This document shows, in pieces, positions 24,956-34,100 of a DNA stretch of 64,000 bases. Source of the DNA: JAWMQL01 sp033283165 (GTDB lineage Bacteria; Pseudomonadota; Gammaproteobacteria; Pseudomonadales; Halieaceae); assembly GCA_033283165.1 (NCBI GenBank), contig JAWMQL010000011.1, positions 1 through 64,000 on the forward strand, written 5' to 3'. Both the position numbers and the translations under genes were made by a program. Under the pieces are notes generated by a model, which was not told the origin of the DNA, searched no databases, and saw only the letters and a list, made by a program, of their open reading frames with translations. Positions within the stretch are counted from its first letter, which is position 1. Every line of letters starts with the position of its first letter.

Positions 24956-25678
24956 TTGATTCGAATCAAACTTCGGGGACGTTCCCGGCTCGGCATTGCA
25001 GCTGTACTTCTCAACTCGCTAGCGCTTGAGGGATGTTGTCTGTGGCCCGCGACCACCGAGCCGATTCCTTACGAGATTAGCACTATCTCCAGTCATGGTG
25101 AACGCTCTGAGCGTATGTTGATCATGCTGCCGGGACGCGGTGACCGTATGGTGAGTTTTAGCGAGCACGGATTTCCCACGATCGCACATGGAGCGGGCTT
25201 CGATACCCTTGTCGTCGACGCCCATTTTGGCTACTACATGAACCGTTCTCTTGTGCTGCAGCTTCAGCAGAACATATTACCACTGGCAAGGGCAGCGGGC
25301 TACGAGGAGATTTGGTTTTTGGGTATATCCATGGGCGGTATCGGCGCGTTGCTGTATACCGAGAAGTTCACCGACCAAATTTCTGGCCTGATACTGCTGG
25401 CACCATATCTGGGAGACGTCACCCCCTGGGACGGATCAATGAGTTCCGGCGAAGACTATGAAATTGCCATATGGGAGTACCTGAGGAGGAACGAATCTTC
25501 CATTAATGGCATTCCAATATACCTTGGATTTGGCGAGAATGACCCCCGGGCCACCGACTACGGCCAGTTCGCCGAATATTTCCCGAAGACGTATGTATTC
25601 AAAAGCTCCGGCGGCCACAATTGGCATACCTGGAAGCCAATATTAGAGACCATAGTGGAGAGACTAAAAACCCAATGA
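24956..25678 (+). CDS. Alpha/beta hydrolase, probably lipid-anchored
   Basis: The product is a ~240-residue alpha/beta hydrolase. The nucleophile elbow is GISMGG. The acid residue is in GFGENDPRA, and the base is a His in SGGHNWHTW. The N-terminus has a hydrophobic stretch ending LEGCC, a weak lipobox that would place the enzyme at the envelope. Both candidate starts are TTG. The one at 24956 is 8-9 nt from the AGGGG ribosome binding site and is preferred over 24950. Its TGA overlaps the ATG of the next gene. The substrate is unknown. Confidence 0.72.
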   Translation: MIRIKLRGRSRLGIAAVLLNSLALEGCCLWPATTEPIPYEISTISSHGERSERMLIMLPGRGDRMVSFSEHGFPTIAHGAGFDTLVVDAHFGYYMNRSLVLQLQQNILPLARAAGYEEIWFLGISMGGIGALLYTEKFTDQISGLILLAPYLGDVTPWDGSMSSGEDYEIAIWEYLRRNESSINGIPIYLGFGENDPRATDYGQFAEYFPKTYVFKSSGGHNWHTWKPILETIVERLKTQ

Positions 25679-26043
25679 ATGTACGACTCTTAATTCGCAG
25701 GACATTTCTGGTATTCGCGGTCGTGATCCCATCAGTTTCCATGGCAGGTTTCGACGATGACCGACTACCAAAATCTGGACAGCCGCTCGATCTGTTCAAA
25801 GACAATGAAAAGTCCGGCAAAGTAAGCGGATTTCACTCAGAGTTAGAGTCTAAAATCTTAGCCGGTGATTTCAATACGGACAGAGATGTATATGTTTTCT
25901 CTCTGGAAAATGGATTCTTGCCTGCAAAGCACGCGAAGCCCGTCCTAATTTCGCTCATAAAAAAAGGAAAGATAAACTCTGATGGATCGCCTCGTCTTTC
26001 GAAAGTATGTGTCAAAGAGCCTAGGTCAATTAGCCTAAGCTAA
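25675..26043 (+). CDS. Small exported hypothetical protein
   Basis: The ATG at 25675 overlaps the hydrolase stop (ATGA). The 122-residue product has a signal peptide (MNVRLLIRRTFLVFAVVIPS, then VSMAG) and a soluble part with patterns DVYVFSLENGFLPAKHAKPV and LISLIKKGKI. I do not recognise it. Translational coupling suggests it serves the same process as the hydrolase. A longer in-frame opening from 25621 lies inside the hydrolase gene and is not the likely start. Confidence 0.55.
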   Translation: MNVRLLIRRTFLVFAVVIPSVSMAGFDDDRLPKSGQPLDLFKDNEKSGKVSGFHSELESKILAGDFNTDRDVYVFSLENGFLPAKHAKPVLISLIKKGKINSDGSPRLSKVCVKEPRSISLS

Positions 26044-26063
26044 ATGTGAACAGGAATTAAAGG

Positions 26064-26810
26064 TTAGACTGAAGCAATCAAAGGCATCGCGTCGTGGGTG
26101 CGTCCATTCAGTTGACGTCCATTTTCTTTTTTCGTGCGACGCTGGCCATCGGCTCCCCAATTGCCCCACTGTTTGAAGAAGAAGTCGACCCCTGAGGCTT
26201 CGCACTGATTCTGGACATTGAGTACCCACTCAAGTTTCATGGGCCGGGCTCGATGTCCAGACTCCCCGCCTACGATGACCCAGTGAATCCCGGTTAAGTC
26301 TAAGCTGCCCACATCTTCGAGCAAGGGTTCGACCGACAAGAAGCGAGTCTTTGCCTCGATTTCAGCGAGTTGAGGAACGCGGGGCTTGCCATATTTCTGG
26401 TCTTCGACCGACACCCCCAGCCAAGCATTATCCGGAACAGGTCGTGACGTGAAGTACTTGCGCATCCTGGCGGCCCGTTTTGTCAGAATCTGATAGGTGT
26501 GGTGGGGAGTATCTGAAATCACTTCCATGACTTGGTCCACGAAATTGAAAGGCACAGCCTCTTGGAACAGGTCACTCATAGAATTTACAAAGTAGAGCGT
26601 CGGTTTCCGCCGCCGGAGCGGCTGATCGAGACGTTTTGGCAACAGTTGGATGTTCCTAAAGCCCTTCTCATAGCCTGGTGTACCCATAGCCTCCAGCCGT
26701 TTAGCGAGTACCTCCGCATAGCAGTGTTTACAACCAGGAGAAACTTTTATGCACCCGGTGACTGGGTTCCATGTCTGTTCTGTCCACTCGATCTTGCTCG
26801 GTGTAGCCAT
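26064..26810 (-). CDS. DUF5131 protein (phage Gp37/Gp68 family)
   Basis: The protein is 248 residues. It starts MATPSKIEWTEQTWNPVTGC and contains the cysteine set GCIKVSPGCKHCYA, then YFVNSMSDLF, SVEPLLEDVG and HWVIVGGESG. These are hallmarks of the DUF5131 or Gp37/Gp68 family, whose cysteines resemble those of radical-SAM enzymes and may hold a metal cluster. Members occur in phages and in chromosomes; their reaction is not established as far as I know. A LexA box lies 21-36 bp upstream of the ATG, so expression should be part of the DNA damage response. The start at 26810 has GAGG in range. The gene at 25675 converges on it. Confidence 0.85.
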   Translation of the reverse strand: MATPSKIEWTEQTWNPVTGCIKVSPGCKHCYAEVLAKRLEAMGTPGYEKGFRNIQLLPKRLDQPLRRRKPTLYFVNSMSDLFQEAVPFNFVDQVMEVISDTPHHTYQILTKRAARMRKYFTSRPVPDNAWLGVSVEDQKYGKPRVPQLAEIEAKTRFLSVEPLLEDVGSLDLTGIHWVIVGGESGHRARPMKLEWVLNVQNQCEASGVDFFFKQWGNWGADGQRRTKKENGRQLNGRTHDAMPLIASV

Positions 26811-26830
26811 GCCATCGCCTCTATTTGACA

Positions 26831-26846
26831 CTGTACATATATACAG
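26831..26846 (-). promoter_or_regulatory. LexA (SOS) operator upstream of the DUF5131 gene
   Basis: CTGTACATATATACAG is a palindromic CTG-N10-CAG site that differs from the E. coli LexA consensus at a single central position and is flanked by A and T as in that consensus. It sits 21-36 bp from the ATG, where it would cover the promoter. A repressor site of this quality in front of a single gene is unlikely to be chance, but LexA binding was not shown here. Confidence 0.8.
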
Positions 26847-26986
26847 TATTTTTTGGCAAGCAGATTTTTATTGTATCAGTCGTAATCCTGGGTTGCTTGG
26901 GAGCCTGAATGCCCACCCCGTGATTGGGAAAGAACCGAATAATCGGGAGGTGAAATCTATAGAAAACCTATAAAAATCAATGAGTT

Positions 26987-27063
26987 TGGTGGGCCCAGAA
27001 GGACTTGAACCTTCGACCTGCCGATTATGAGTCGGATGCTCTGACCAACTGAGCTATGGGCCC
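26987..27063 (-). tRNA. ileX: tRNA-Ile2 (anticodon CAU, lysidine type), with encoded CCA
   Basis: The 77-nt gene folds into a full cloverleaf with a 7 bp acceptor stem (GGGCCCA with TGGGCCC), D stem GCTC/GAGC, T arm GAAGG-TTCAAGT-CCTTC and a genomically encoded CCA. The anticodon loop CTCATAA occurs in both elongator tRNA-Met and tRNA-Ile2. The anticodon-stem pairs 29C-41G, 30G-40C and 31A-39T match the Ile2 type and differ from the Met type, so the C34 is expected to be modified to lysidine by TilS. Position 27-43 is a T-C mismatch. Identity should be confirmed with a covariance model. Confidence 0.85.
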
Positions 27064-27091
27064 GCGGAGGGAGCCGGGATTATAAAGAAGA

Positions 27092-27117
27092 ACGCCGGGC
27101 AAGCCTAGTACCCGGCT
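27092..27117 (-). terminator. Probable terminator after the methyltransferase gene
   Basis: On the minus strand GCCGGG and CCCGGC form a stem around an 11-13 nt loop, followed by GTTCTTCTTT. It lies ~50 bp downstream of the methyltransferase gene and just before the tRNA gene, both on the minus strand. Confidence 0.4.
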
Positions 27118-27169
27118 TACCAGTCTCTTGATGCGACACGCCGCCGGCTTTCTGAAAGATCCACACCGA

Positions 27170-27784
27170 TTACCGCCGGTAGGTCAGGATCGAGCCGCTA
27201 AACGTCCTTTTCAGCCCCGAAACATCTTCTGGCTTCTGCTCTTCTCGAGAGTAGCCACGCTGCGCCATCAGTCGGCTGAACTGCCCCTGCAGCTTGCGGC
27301 CCGGGTCCACTATCACCACTTCACAGGTTGGTCTGGCGTGCCCTTCGATAAACCCGGCCAGCGGTGACAGCTTGGTCTGCTCGTACAGTACGTCGCTGCC
27401 GACGATCAGGTCGAAGCCGCCGTTGCGGCTCTCGGCGTCGTCCCAGTCGGCGCGGAAGAAGGGTATGTCCGGGTCCTGGTTCAGGCGCGTGTTCTTTTGC
27501 AGGTAGCTTTCTGCTTCCGGGTGATAATCCGTGGCGGTAATGTCGCCGCCGCGGCGGTTGAGCAACAGACTGGACAAGGCGATGCCGCAACCCAGTTCCA
27601 GGATGCGCTTGCCGTCGATCTCATAGTCCACCATCAGCCGGGCGAGTACCTGGCTGGAATCCCAGACCACGCCAAACAGGGACCAGTTGGCGGACGATAT
27701 GCCGAGTTTCAATGCCTCGTCATCGGGATCGCTGTATTGCTGCACGTCGCGCAGGGAGCGCAGGTGGATATCTTCACTGCCCAA
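27170..27784 (-). CDS. Class I SAM-dependent methyltransferase, METTL21-like
   Basis: The product has motif I LELGCGIALSSLLL, followed by ATDYHPEAESYLQ and FDLIVGSDVLYE. The DVLYE motif is typical of the protein-lysine methyltransferase family that includes eukaryotic METTL21 and bacterial relatives. The start is uncertain: TTG at 27784 is the only usual start codon, but the frame remains open upstream to about 27880 and codes for RFRYQTIELG, which looks like the conserved beginning of these proteins. A CTG at 27874 is the only candidate there. The target protein is unknown. Confidence 0.7.
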   Translation of the reverse strand: MGSEDIHLRSLRDVQQYSDPDDEALKLGISSANWSLFGVVWDSSQVLARLMVDYEIDGKRILELGCGIALSSLLLNRRGGDITATDYHPEAESYLQKNTRLNQDPDIPFFRADWDDAESRNGGFDLIVGSDVLYEQTKLSPLAGFIEGHARPTCEVVIVDPGRKLQGQFSRLMAQRGYSREEQKPEDVSGLKRTFSGSILTYRR

Positions 27785-27984
27785 CTCAATTGTCTGGTAG
27801 CGAAATCGAAGTGGACTGTCGGGCCCGCGGTAGGGTGCCTGGATGTGAACCTCTGTGGTTGTGGTTTCGGTCAGTGCAGGCTAACCCGTATCGAGGTGCA
27901 AAGTCGCGAACTATTTTTTGCCCCGGAAGCGCAAGGAATGGAGTCTGAGCATCCCGGGCATGCCCAGTCAGTTCGTGCGCAAGT

Positions 27985-29883
27985 TCACGGCGAGTACCAG
28001 ATCGGCGAGGTGTACGCCCGCTCCTGGGTGGTCATCGGCACCTTGTCCGGCATCTTCACCCCGAATCTTTCGGCCTCGTAAGCGGTCCACCGCGGGGTCG
28101 GGATTTCGATCACCCGGGCATAATAGAAGGCCGGCTTGGACGGATCGAACTCCGGGTCCTGCCACACGGTGATCAGCTCCGGAGCGCCGATGCTGTTGCT
28201 CCAGGTCGCGGCCTTGACGTTCACGGTGTTGCCCACGGCGGGCAGCTTGCCGTTGGCACCGGGTGTGCGATCGCCGGACCAGACCACGTCGTAGACCTTT
28301 TCGTAGGTGTTTCCGCTCTTGTCCAGCCAGCCCTTGATGATCTGGATGCGGTCCAGGTTGCCGCTGTAGGGGTCCTTGGCTGCGGCGATCAGGAAAGAAG
28401 GCGCATCGCTCCGGGCGCGGCCCAGTTCCCCGCCCATGGGTACGCCCTTGGTATAGCCGGTATGGGCGGGCAGGCGAGTGACGGCGTCCTCCTCGCTGAA
28501 TGACCAGCCGCCGAACAGGCGCACGGTGATGCGCGGCCCGGTGGTGGCATACACTTCCCTGCGGCGCATGGCGTCGAAAATGGCCTCGCGGGTATTTTCC
28601 GTGGCCCAGACGCCGGCATAGCCCGCGGCGGCCTGTTGCCAGCCCAGGATGGCCAGGTCGGGGTCCAGTGGCGAGGAGATCACCACGTGCTCCCAGCGGT
28701 GCGGCTCGGGTTCCACACCGGAGTGCTTGCCGAAAAAGTTCTCCTCCTCGGCGGTGCTCATGGAGGTGTGGGAATCGGTGCTGCCGATCATCCCGAAGCG
28801 ATAGGGATTGACGCCCAGCTTGCGGTCCAGCTTCAGGCCCGTCTTCAGGGCTTCCCGGGCGTATTCCCACTGGAGCATGTCGTTTTCTTTCAACTCGGTG
28901 CCGTTGAGGTTGGCCCTGTCCCAGGTCTCGTAGTCGGCGAATTCGTCGTCGTGTGACAGGAAGGGGTGGGCCTCACTGTCGCCTTTTATCTGGGTCACCT
29001 CGATCAGGGGTTCCATACGCTTGCGCAAGTCTGCCAGGTCCTTGCTCAGCCGGCTGCCGTCAAAGTTCTCGACGGTGAACATACGGCCGTTACTCAGGTT
29101 GCCGTTGTGGGGGATAGCGAGTACCTGACCCCCCGTCTCTCGCGAGAAGCCGTCCAGGTGACGCCACAGGTCCTCGGGATTCTGGCTGTCGAACTGGGAA
29201 AAAGGCAGGGTGTGCTGCGCTTCCGATGCGCCGCCGCGAAACAGCACGTTGCGGTGCAGGTTGAAGCCGCCGATGGCGGTCCACTCATAGCCGATGATGG
29301 CGCTGAAACGCCCCGGCTCGTTGTATTCCTCCGCCAGCTGCAGGTAGTGTTGCCAGGCCTTGCGGGTGGCATCGGTACTTTCGATGGGCGGGTCCTTCTT
29401 GGACAGGGAGTCGACGATCTCCATGGCCGTCGAGAAGATCCGGTCCGAATCGCCGGACATCAACTCGTCGTACCAGCGCCGGCCTTTCTCGGTGGCGAGG
29501 ATGGCAGGATCCCCGGACAGCAGCTGGGGCATGAGGCCATACATCTCGGCGTGGTCGGAGACCACGATAAAATCCAGTGGACGGGACAACCTGGCCCGCA
29601 GGCCGTGGGTGGTGGTGATTTCCTCGCCGCGGGCGAAGCGGAACGCGTCCTCCTGTCCCACCCGGTTCATGGTGCCCGCGTCGACGGAGACCGCGGTGTG
29701 CAGGTGGGTGTCGCCCCAGAATACCCGGGTCGGGTAGCTGCGCCCGGCATAGGGGGAAAAATGTGCCTGGCCGATGCCGCTCTGGATCGCCTCCTTGCTC
29801 TGCATCGATTCGGTGCCCTGGGCGGGCAAACTGCAGGCCAGGCTCAGACAAAGGCCCGGCAACAATTGCTTGCTGGCAATCAT
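27985..29883 (-). CDS. DUF3604 (PHP-like) exported protein, 632 aa
   Basis: The N-terminus is a signal peptide (MIASKQLLPGLCLSLACSLP, then AQG). The mature part carries the DUF3604 landmarks: WGDTHLHTAVSVDAG, IVVSDHAEMYG, GYEWTAIGGFNLHRNVLFRG and GMIGSTDSHTSM. The metal-binding His and Asp residues resemble those of the PHP phosphoesterase fold. These proteins are common in marine bacteria and their substrate is not established. The size (~630) is normal for the family. It stands alone; the ATG at 29883 has no strong ribosome binding site. Confidence 0.85.
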   Translation of the reverse strand: MIASKQLLPGLCLSLACSLPAQGTESMQSKEAIQSGIGQAHFSPYAGRSYPTRVFWGDTHLHTAVSVDAGTMNRVGQEDAFRFARGEEITTTHGLRARLSRPLDFIVVSDHAEMYGLMPQLLSGDPAILATEKGRRWYDELMSGDSDRIFSTAMEIVDSLSKKDPPIESTDATRKAWQHYLQLAEEYNEPGRFSAIIGYEWTAIGGFNLHRNVLFRGGASEAQHTLPFSQFDSQNPEDLWRHLDGFSRETGGQVLAIPHNGNLSNGRMFTVENFDGSRLSKDLADLRKRMEPLIEVTQIKGDSEAHPFLSHDDEFADYETWDRANLNGTELKENDMLQWEYAREALKTGLKLDRKLGVNPYRFGMIGSTDSHTSMSTAEEENFFGKHSGVEPEPHRWEHVVISSPLDPDLAILGWQQAAAGYAGVWATENTREAIFDAMRRREVYATTGPRITVRLFGGWSFSEEDAVTRLPAHTGYTKGVPMGGELGRARSDAPSFLIAAAKDPYSGNLDRIQIIKGWLDKSGNTYEKVYDVVWSGDRTPGANGKLPAVGNTVNVKAATWSNSIGAPELITVWQDPEFDPSKPAFYYARVIEIPTPRWTAYEAERFGVKMPDKVPMTTQERAYTSPIWYSP

Positions 29884-29974
29884 GACGCCTTTACTCCCGT
29901 GAAGTCGGTGATGTTAGGAACTGTATACCCTGTAGCAAACAGTCTAGACCGGACCTCAAAGGCTGCCAGGCGGG

Positions 29975-30421
29975 TCAGGTCTTGCTGCCGAACTCCTCCC
30001 CGTTCGCCGCCATGATCTGCTCCAGCCACCAGGCAGGGGCATTGTTCATCAGGGTGCCGAAGTCCCAGTAGTCGCGCCACAGGCGAATCTTGCCGTCTTC
30101 GCCGTACTCGTGGATGGAGGTAAACGGCAGTTTCACCACCTCGCCGGTGGGGAAGTACCAGTCTTCGCGGTGCTCGGTAATCACGCAGTTGCCTTCGGCC
30201 ACGATGCGTTCGACGTGGTGTTCGTGTCGTTCCACCGGTTCATGTCCGATGCGTAGGCGGCGGGCCACCGCTTTCGGCCCCACGGCGCCGAAGTCCGGGG
30301 CGGGCACGTCCTGGTACAGGCCGTCCTCGGCGAACAGCGCCCCCACCCCATTCCAGTCGCGGTCGTACAGGGCCTGCCACAATTTCCGGGTGGTGGCCCG
30401 GTTGCGTTCCGTGTCGCTCAT
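29975..30421 (-). CDS. SnoaL-like / NTF2-like protein, 148 aa
   Basis: The single-domain cone-shaped fold is suggested by RKLWQALYDRDWNGVGALFA at the start, HHVERIVAEGNCVITEHREDW in the middle and SIHEYGEDGKIRLWRDYWDF near the end. This pattern belongs to the SnoaL/limonene-epoxide hydrolase-like part of the NTF2 superfamily. Members may be enzymes or small-molecule binders. The sequence does not decide between them. The ATG follows GAGAGGA at a good distance. The upstream side is a REP-like cluster. Confidence 0.8.
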   Translation of the reverse strand: MSDTERNRATTRKLWQALYDRDWNGVGALFAEDGLYQDVPAPDFGAVGPKAVARRLRIGHEPVERHEHHVERIVAEGNCVITEHREDWYFPTGEVVKLPFTSIHEYGEDGKIRLWRDYWDFGTLMNNAPAWWLEQIMAANGEEFGSKT

Positions 30422-30435
30422 ATTCCTCTCCGCAG

Positions 30436-30524
30436 TTAATTCGGGGACAGTTCACTTAATTCCGAAGGAAAAAGTGAACTGTCCCCGAATTAGCGCAGGA
30501 AATAAAGTGAACTGTCCCCGAATT
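30436..30524. repeat. REP-like cluster, 'CGGGGACAGTTCACTT' family
   Basis: One forward arm (ATTCGGGGACAGTTCACTT at 30439-30457) is followed by two inverted copies (30472-30490 and 30505-30523). Each inverted copy can pair with the forward arm. The same core occurs at 40485-40572 with TTTACTT instead of TTCACTT. This family of palindromes is common in gammaproteobacteria and is mobilised by Y1 transposases (RAYTs) elsewhere. No such transposase lies in this window. The cluster sits between convergently and divergently read genes, directly upstream of the regulator at 30572. Confidence 0.75.
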
Positions 30525-30538
30525 AATGTATTAGTTGC

Positions 30539-30566
30539 ATCTAATATAAGTATCTTCTAATATTAG
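30539..30566 (+). promoter_or_regulatory. Candidate operator of the BigR/SqrR-like regulator
   Basis: The stretch CATCTAATATAAGTATCTTC, followed by TAATATTAG, holds repeated (C/T)TAATAT units in direct and inverted arrangement just upstream of the regulator's ATG. Autoregulation is usual in this family, and its operators are AT-rich palindromes. The exact site is inferred. Confidence 0.4.
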
Positions 30567-30571
30567 GCGTT

Positions 30572-30871
30572 ATGAATATAGAAATGATGCAGGTCAATGC
30601 CGACCTCGCGGCCGGGATGCTGAAATCTCTGGCGAACCCCAGCCGCCTGCTGGTGCTGTGTGCGCTGGTGAACCGGGAGCACACGGTAGGGGAATTGGAA
30701 TCCCTGACTGGCCTTAGCCAGTCGGCGGTATCCCAGCACCTGGCGCGGCTGCGGGACGAGGACATCGTCTCCACCCGGCGCCAGGGTCAGCGGATTTTTT
30801 ACTCGCTGGAGCGGGAAGAGGTGAAGGCACTGCTGGAGACTTTGCACGGGATATATTGTCCCGAGACTTAA
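30572..30871 (+). CDS. ArsR-family regulator, BigR/SqrR-like persulfide sensor
   Basis: The 99-residue winged-helix protein contains LKSLANPSRLLVLCALVNRE, then LTGLSQSAVSQHLARLRDE and GQRIFYSLE, the standard ArsR recognition helix and wing. It has exactly two cysteines, Cys30 and Cys96, spaced 66 residues apart. BigR (Cys42, Cys108) and SqrR (Cys41, Cys107) have the same spacing, and in them the cysteines form a polysulfide bridge that releases DNA. No metal-site motif of arsenic or zinc sensors is present. It leads an apparent operon with a YgaP-type membrane protein and an RND pump. Confidence 0.88.
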   Translation: MNIEMMQVNADLAAGMLKSLANPSRLLVLCALVNREHTVGELESLTGLSQSAVSQHLARLRDEDIVSTRRQGQRIFYSLEREEVKALLETLHGIYCPET

Positions 30872-30913
30872 GTAGGGAAAACTGAAGGCTCAAGCCTTCA
30901 CAGGGAGCATCTC

Positions 30914-31117
30914 ATGAACGTCGATAGACTCGTATTTGCCATCGCCGGCCTGTTTGTCCTGGCCAGCCTCGCCCTCAGCCAGCTGCATTCCGTGTACTGG
31001 TTGTGGTTCACCGCCTTCGTGGGCGCCAACATGCTGCAGGCGGCTTTTACCGGGTTCTGCCCCATGGCGATCATTCTGCGCAAACTGGGGCGCCAGCCCG
31101 GCTGCGCGTTTCAATAG
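30914..31117 (+). CDS. DUF2892 (YgaP-type) small membrane protein
   Basis: The 67-residue protein has two hydrophobic helices (LVFAIAGLFVLASLALS and WLWFTAFVGANMLQAAFTG) followed by FCPMAIILRKLG. This is the DUF2892 or inner-membrane YgaP-type domain, often fused to or found next to rhodanese and other sulfur-handling proteins and commonly under BigR control. A GGGAG ribosome binding site precedes the ATG by 8 nt. It lies 42 bp after the sensor gene. Confidence 0.85.
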   Translation: MNVDRLVFAIAGLFVLASLALSQLHSVYWLWFTAFVGANMLQAAFTGFCPMAIILRKLGRQPGCAFQ

Positions 31118-31141
31118 GTCTGCGCAGCGCGGAATCGGCCA

Positions 31142-34100
31142 ATGCCACACCCCGTTGACCGCCTGGTCGCATACACGCTCAGGGGCGGTCTGCCGCAACT
31201 GATTTTCCTGCTCGGCCTGGCCGCGGGGGTGCTGGCGCTCCTGTATACGCCGCGGGAGGAAGAACCACAGATCGTGGTGCCCATGGTCGATGTGCTGGTG
31301 CAGGCCCCCGGCCTGAGTGCCCGGCAGGTGGAGCGCCAGGTCACCATCCCGCTGGAGAAACTGCTGGCGCAGATTCCCGGGGTGGAACACGTGTACTCCT
31401 CCAGCGCCACTGGCCATACCGCGGTGACGCTGCGCTTCCACGTGGGCGAGGACCGGGAAGATTCCATTTTCAACACCTACAACAAGCTCTACTCCAGCCA
31501 GGACCGCATCCCGCCGGTGGTGTCGAACTGGATGTTGCACCCGGTGGAGGTCGACGACGTGCCCATCGTCATGCTGGGCCTGTGGAGCGAAGCGCCGGAA
31601 CTGTACAGCGACTATGAATTGCGGCGCATGGCCGAGGAGGTGTCCACCTTCCTGCAGGGCATCCCCGCTACCAGCGAGGTCAATGTGGTGGGCGGCCGGC
31701 CGCGTACCCTGAGCATCCTGCTGGACCCGGAAGGGCTGGGCGCACGCAAGACCACCGCGGCGGACATCGTCTCCGCCCTGGCGGTCTCCAACGTGTTGGC
31801 CAGCGCCGGCAACTGGACCCTCGGTAATGAGTCGATCCAGCTCGAGGCGGGCGATGTGCTGCGCGAGGTCGAGGAGCTGGAGAACTTCGTCGTCAACGTG
31901 ATCGACGGGGTGCCGGTGTATCTGCGCGACGTGGCGCGCATCGTCGACGGGCCGGCGGAGCCAGAGCAATACACCTGGATCGAGTTTACCGATCAGCACC
32001 CGGCCGGGGTGAGCGGCAGCCGGCCCATGGTGGCGATCTCGGTGGCCAAGCAGCGCGGCGCGAACGCGGTGTCGGTGGCAGCGGACGTGCACGAACTGAT
32101 GGCCGAATTGCGCGGCAATCTGCTGCCGCCCGAGGTGCGGGTGGAGGTGCTGCGCGACTACGGCCAGACCGCCAACGAGAAGGTCAACAACCTGGCCAGC
32201 AGCCTCGGTTTCGCCATCGTGACCGTGGTCATTTTCATCGGCGTGTTCCTCGGCTGGCGACCGGCGGTGGTGGTGGGCCTGGCGGTCCCGATCTGTTACG
32301 GCATCACCCTGGCCCTGGACATGGCGCTGGGCTACACCATCAACCGGGTGACCCTGTTCGCGTTGATCCTGTCCCTGGGCCTGTTGGTAGACGACCCCAT
32401 CACCGGGGTCGACAACATATCCCGCTATATGGGCCGGCAGTCCCTGTCGCTGGGCGAACGCATTGTTGCGGCGGTGGCGGAAATCCGGGTGCCGCTGATC
32501 CTGTCCACGGTGACCATCATCGTGGCTTTCCTGCCGCTGGCCTTTATCACCGGCATGATGGGCCCTTACATGGCGCCGATGGCCTTCAACGTACCGGTCA
32601 GCGTGATCACCAGCACCGTGGTGGCCTTCCTGGTCACGCCCTGGCTGGCCAGCCGCATGTTGCGCGCGCCTGCCGGGGGTGCGTCCGCGACAGCCGCGTC
32701 GGGTGGTTTCTACGAACGCCTCATGGCGCCCATACTGGACAGTCGCCGCACCGCCAAGGGTACCCTTTGGGTGGTGTTGGGTCTGTTCGTGGCCACGGCC
32801 ATGCTGCCGGTGTTCCGCGCGGTTCCGCTGAAGCTGTTGCCCTTCGACAACAAGAATGAGGTGCAGATTCTGGTCGACATGCCGGAGAGCGCCAGTCTGG
32901 AAAAAACCGCGGCCCTGGTTCGCGAGGTGGCCTCAGAAGTCGCGCGGGTGCCAGAGGTGCGCGCCGTGGCGGCCTTCGTCGGCACCACCTCGCCGATCGA
33001 TTTCAACGGCATGGTGCGGCGATACTACCAGCGCCAGGCCCCGCACCTGGCTGATCTGCGCCTGACCCTGGCGGACAAGTCGGAGCGCCTGCACCAGTCC
33101 CACGGACTGGTCCTGCGCCTGCGCGAACTGCTGGCCCCGTTCAATACTGGCGGGGTGCAGGTGAAGGTGGTGGAGGTACCCCCGGGCCCGCCGGTGTTGA
33201 GTACCCTGGTGGCAGAAATCTACGGCGACCCGTTGACCCCCTACGAGGTTCAGGAAGACGCGGCGCGGGTTCTGATGGCGCGCCTGTCCCGGGAGCCCCA
33301 CGTGGTGGAGGTGGATTCCACGCTCCAGGACGACAAGACCCGGTTGCGGTTCGTGACCGATAAGCAGAAGGCAGCCCTGTCCGGTGTTTCCACCGAGGAC
33401 ATCAGCCGTACCCTGGCCATGGCCAACAAGGGCCACGTCGCCGGTTACGTGCAACTGGAGCGCGAGGCGCGACCGCTGCCGATTGAACTGCGACTGGAAC
33501 CCGCGCAGCGCGCCTCGACCAACGACCTGGAGCGCCTGTTGGTGAAGGGCCGGGCGGGGGTGGCCAAGGCCAATACCGCTCAGGGGCTGGAGATCGCGCC
33601 GCAACCCGTGGTGGCGCTGGGGGAGCTGGGCCAGTTCGAGCAGGGCCTGGCAGACACCGTGATTCACCGCAAGGACCTGCACCCGGTGGTGTACGTGATG
33701 GCGGAACTGAACGGCCGCACGCCGGCGGAGATTATCGCCGACGTGCACGTGGATATGGGCAGCGCGCCGGCGGAGGGCGACGCGTGGCAGGACCGGACCT
33801 TTCTCAGCAGCGGCGGCGGCGATAGCTGGCAACTGCCGGCGGGCACCGACCTGTCCTGGACCGGCGAGGGCGAGTGGCGCATCACCAAGGACGTGTTCCG
33901 CGACATGGGCCTGGGCTACCTGTTCGCGCTGCTGGCCATTTTCTTCGTGCTACGCGTGCAGACCAGTTCCACTTCCCTGTCGCTGATCATCATGTCGGCG
34001 ATTCCGCTGACCGTGATCGGCATCATGCCCGGCTTCTGGTTGATGAACCAGTTCGGTGAACGGATGATCGCCGGGGCCCCGGAACCGGTCCTGTTCACGG

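Noticed and set aside
26987..27063. Elongator tRNA-Met
   Set aside because: The anticodon loop fits, but the stem pairs 29-41 and 30-40 match the Ile2 type and not the Met type.
28966..30015. Long open frame (349 codons) opposite the DUF3604 gene
   Set aside because: Antisense shadow; the DUF3604 frame has recognisable motifs throughout.
30890..32092. Long open frame (400 codons) opposite the RND permease gene
   Set aside because: Histidine-rich antisense shadow of a GC-rich gene; the RND frame is clearly real.
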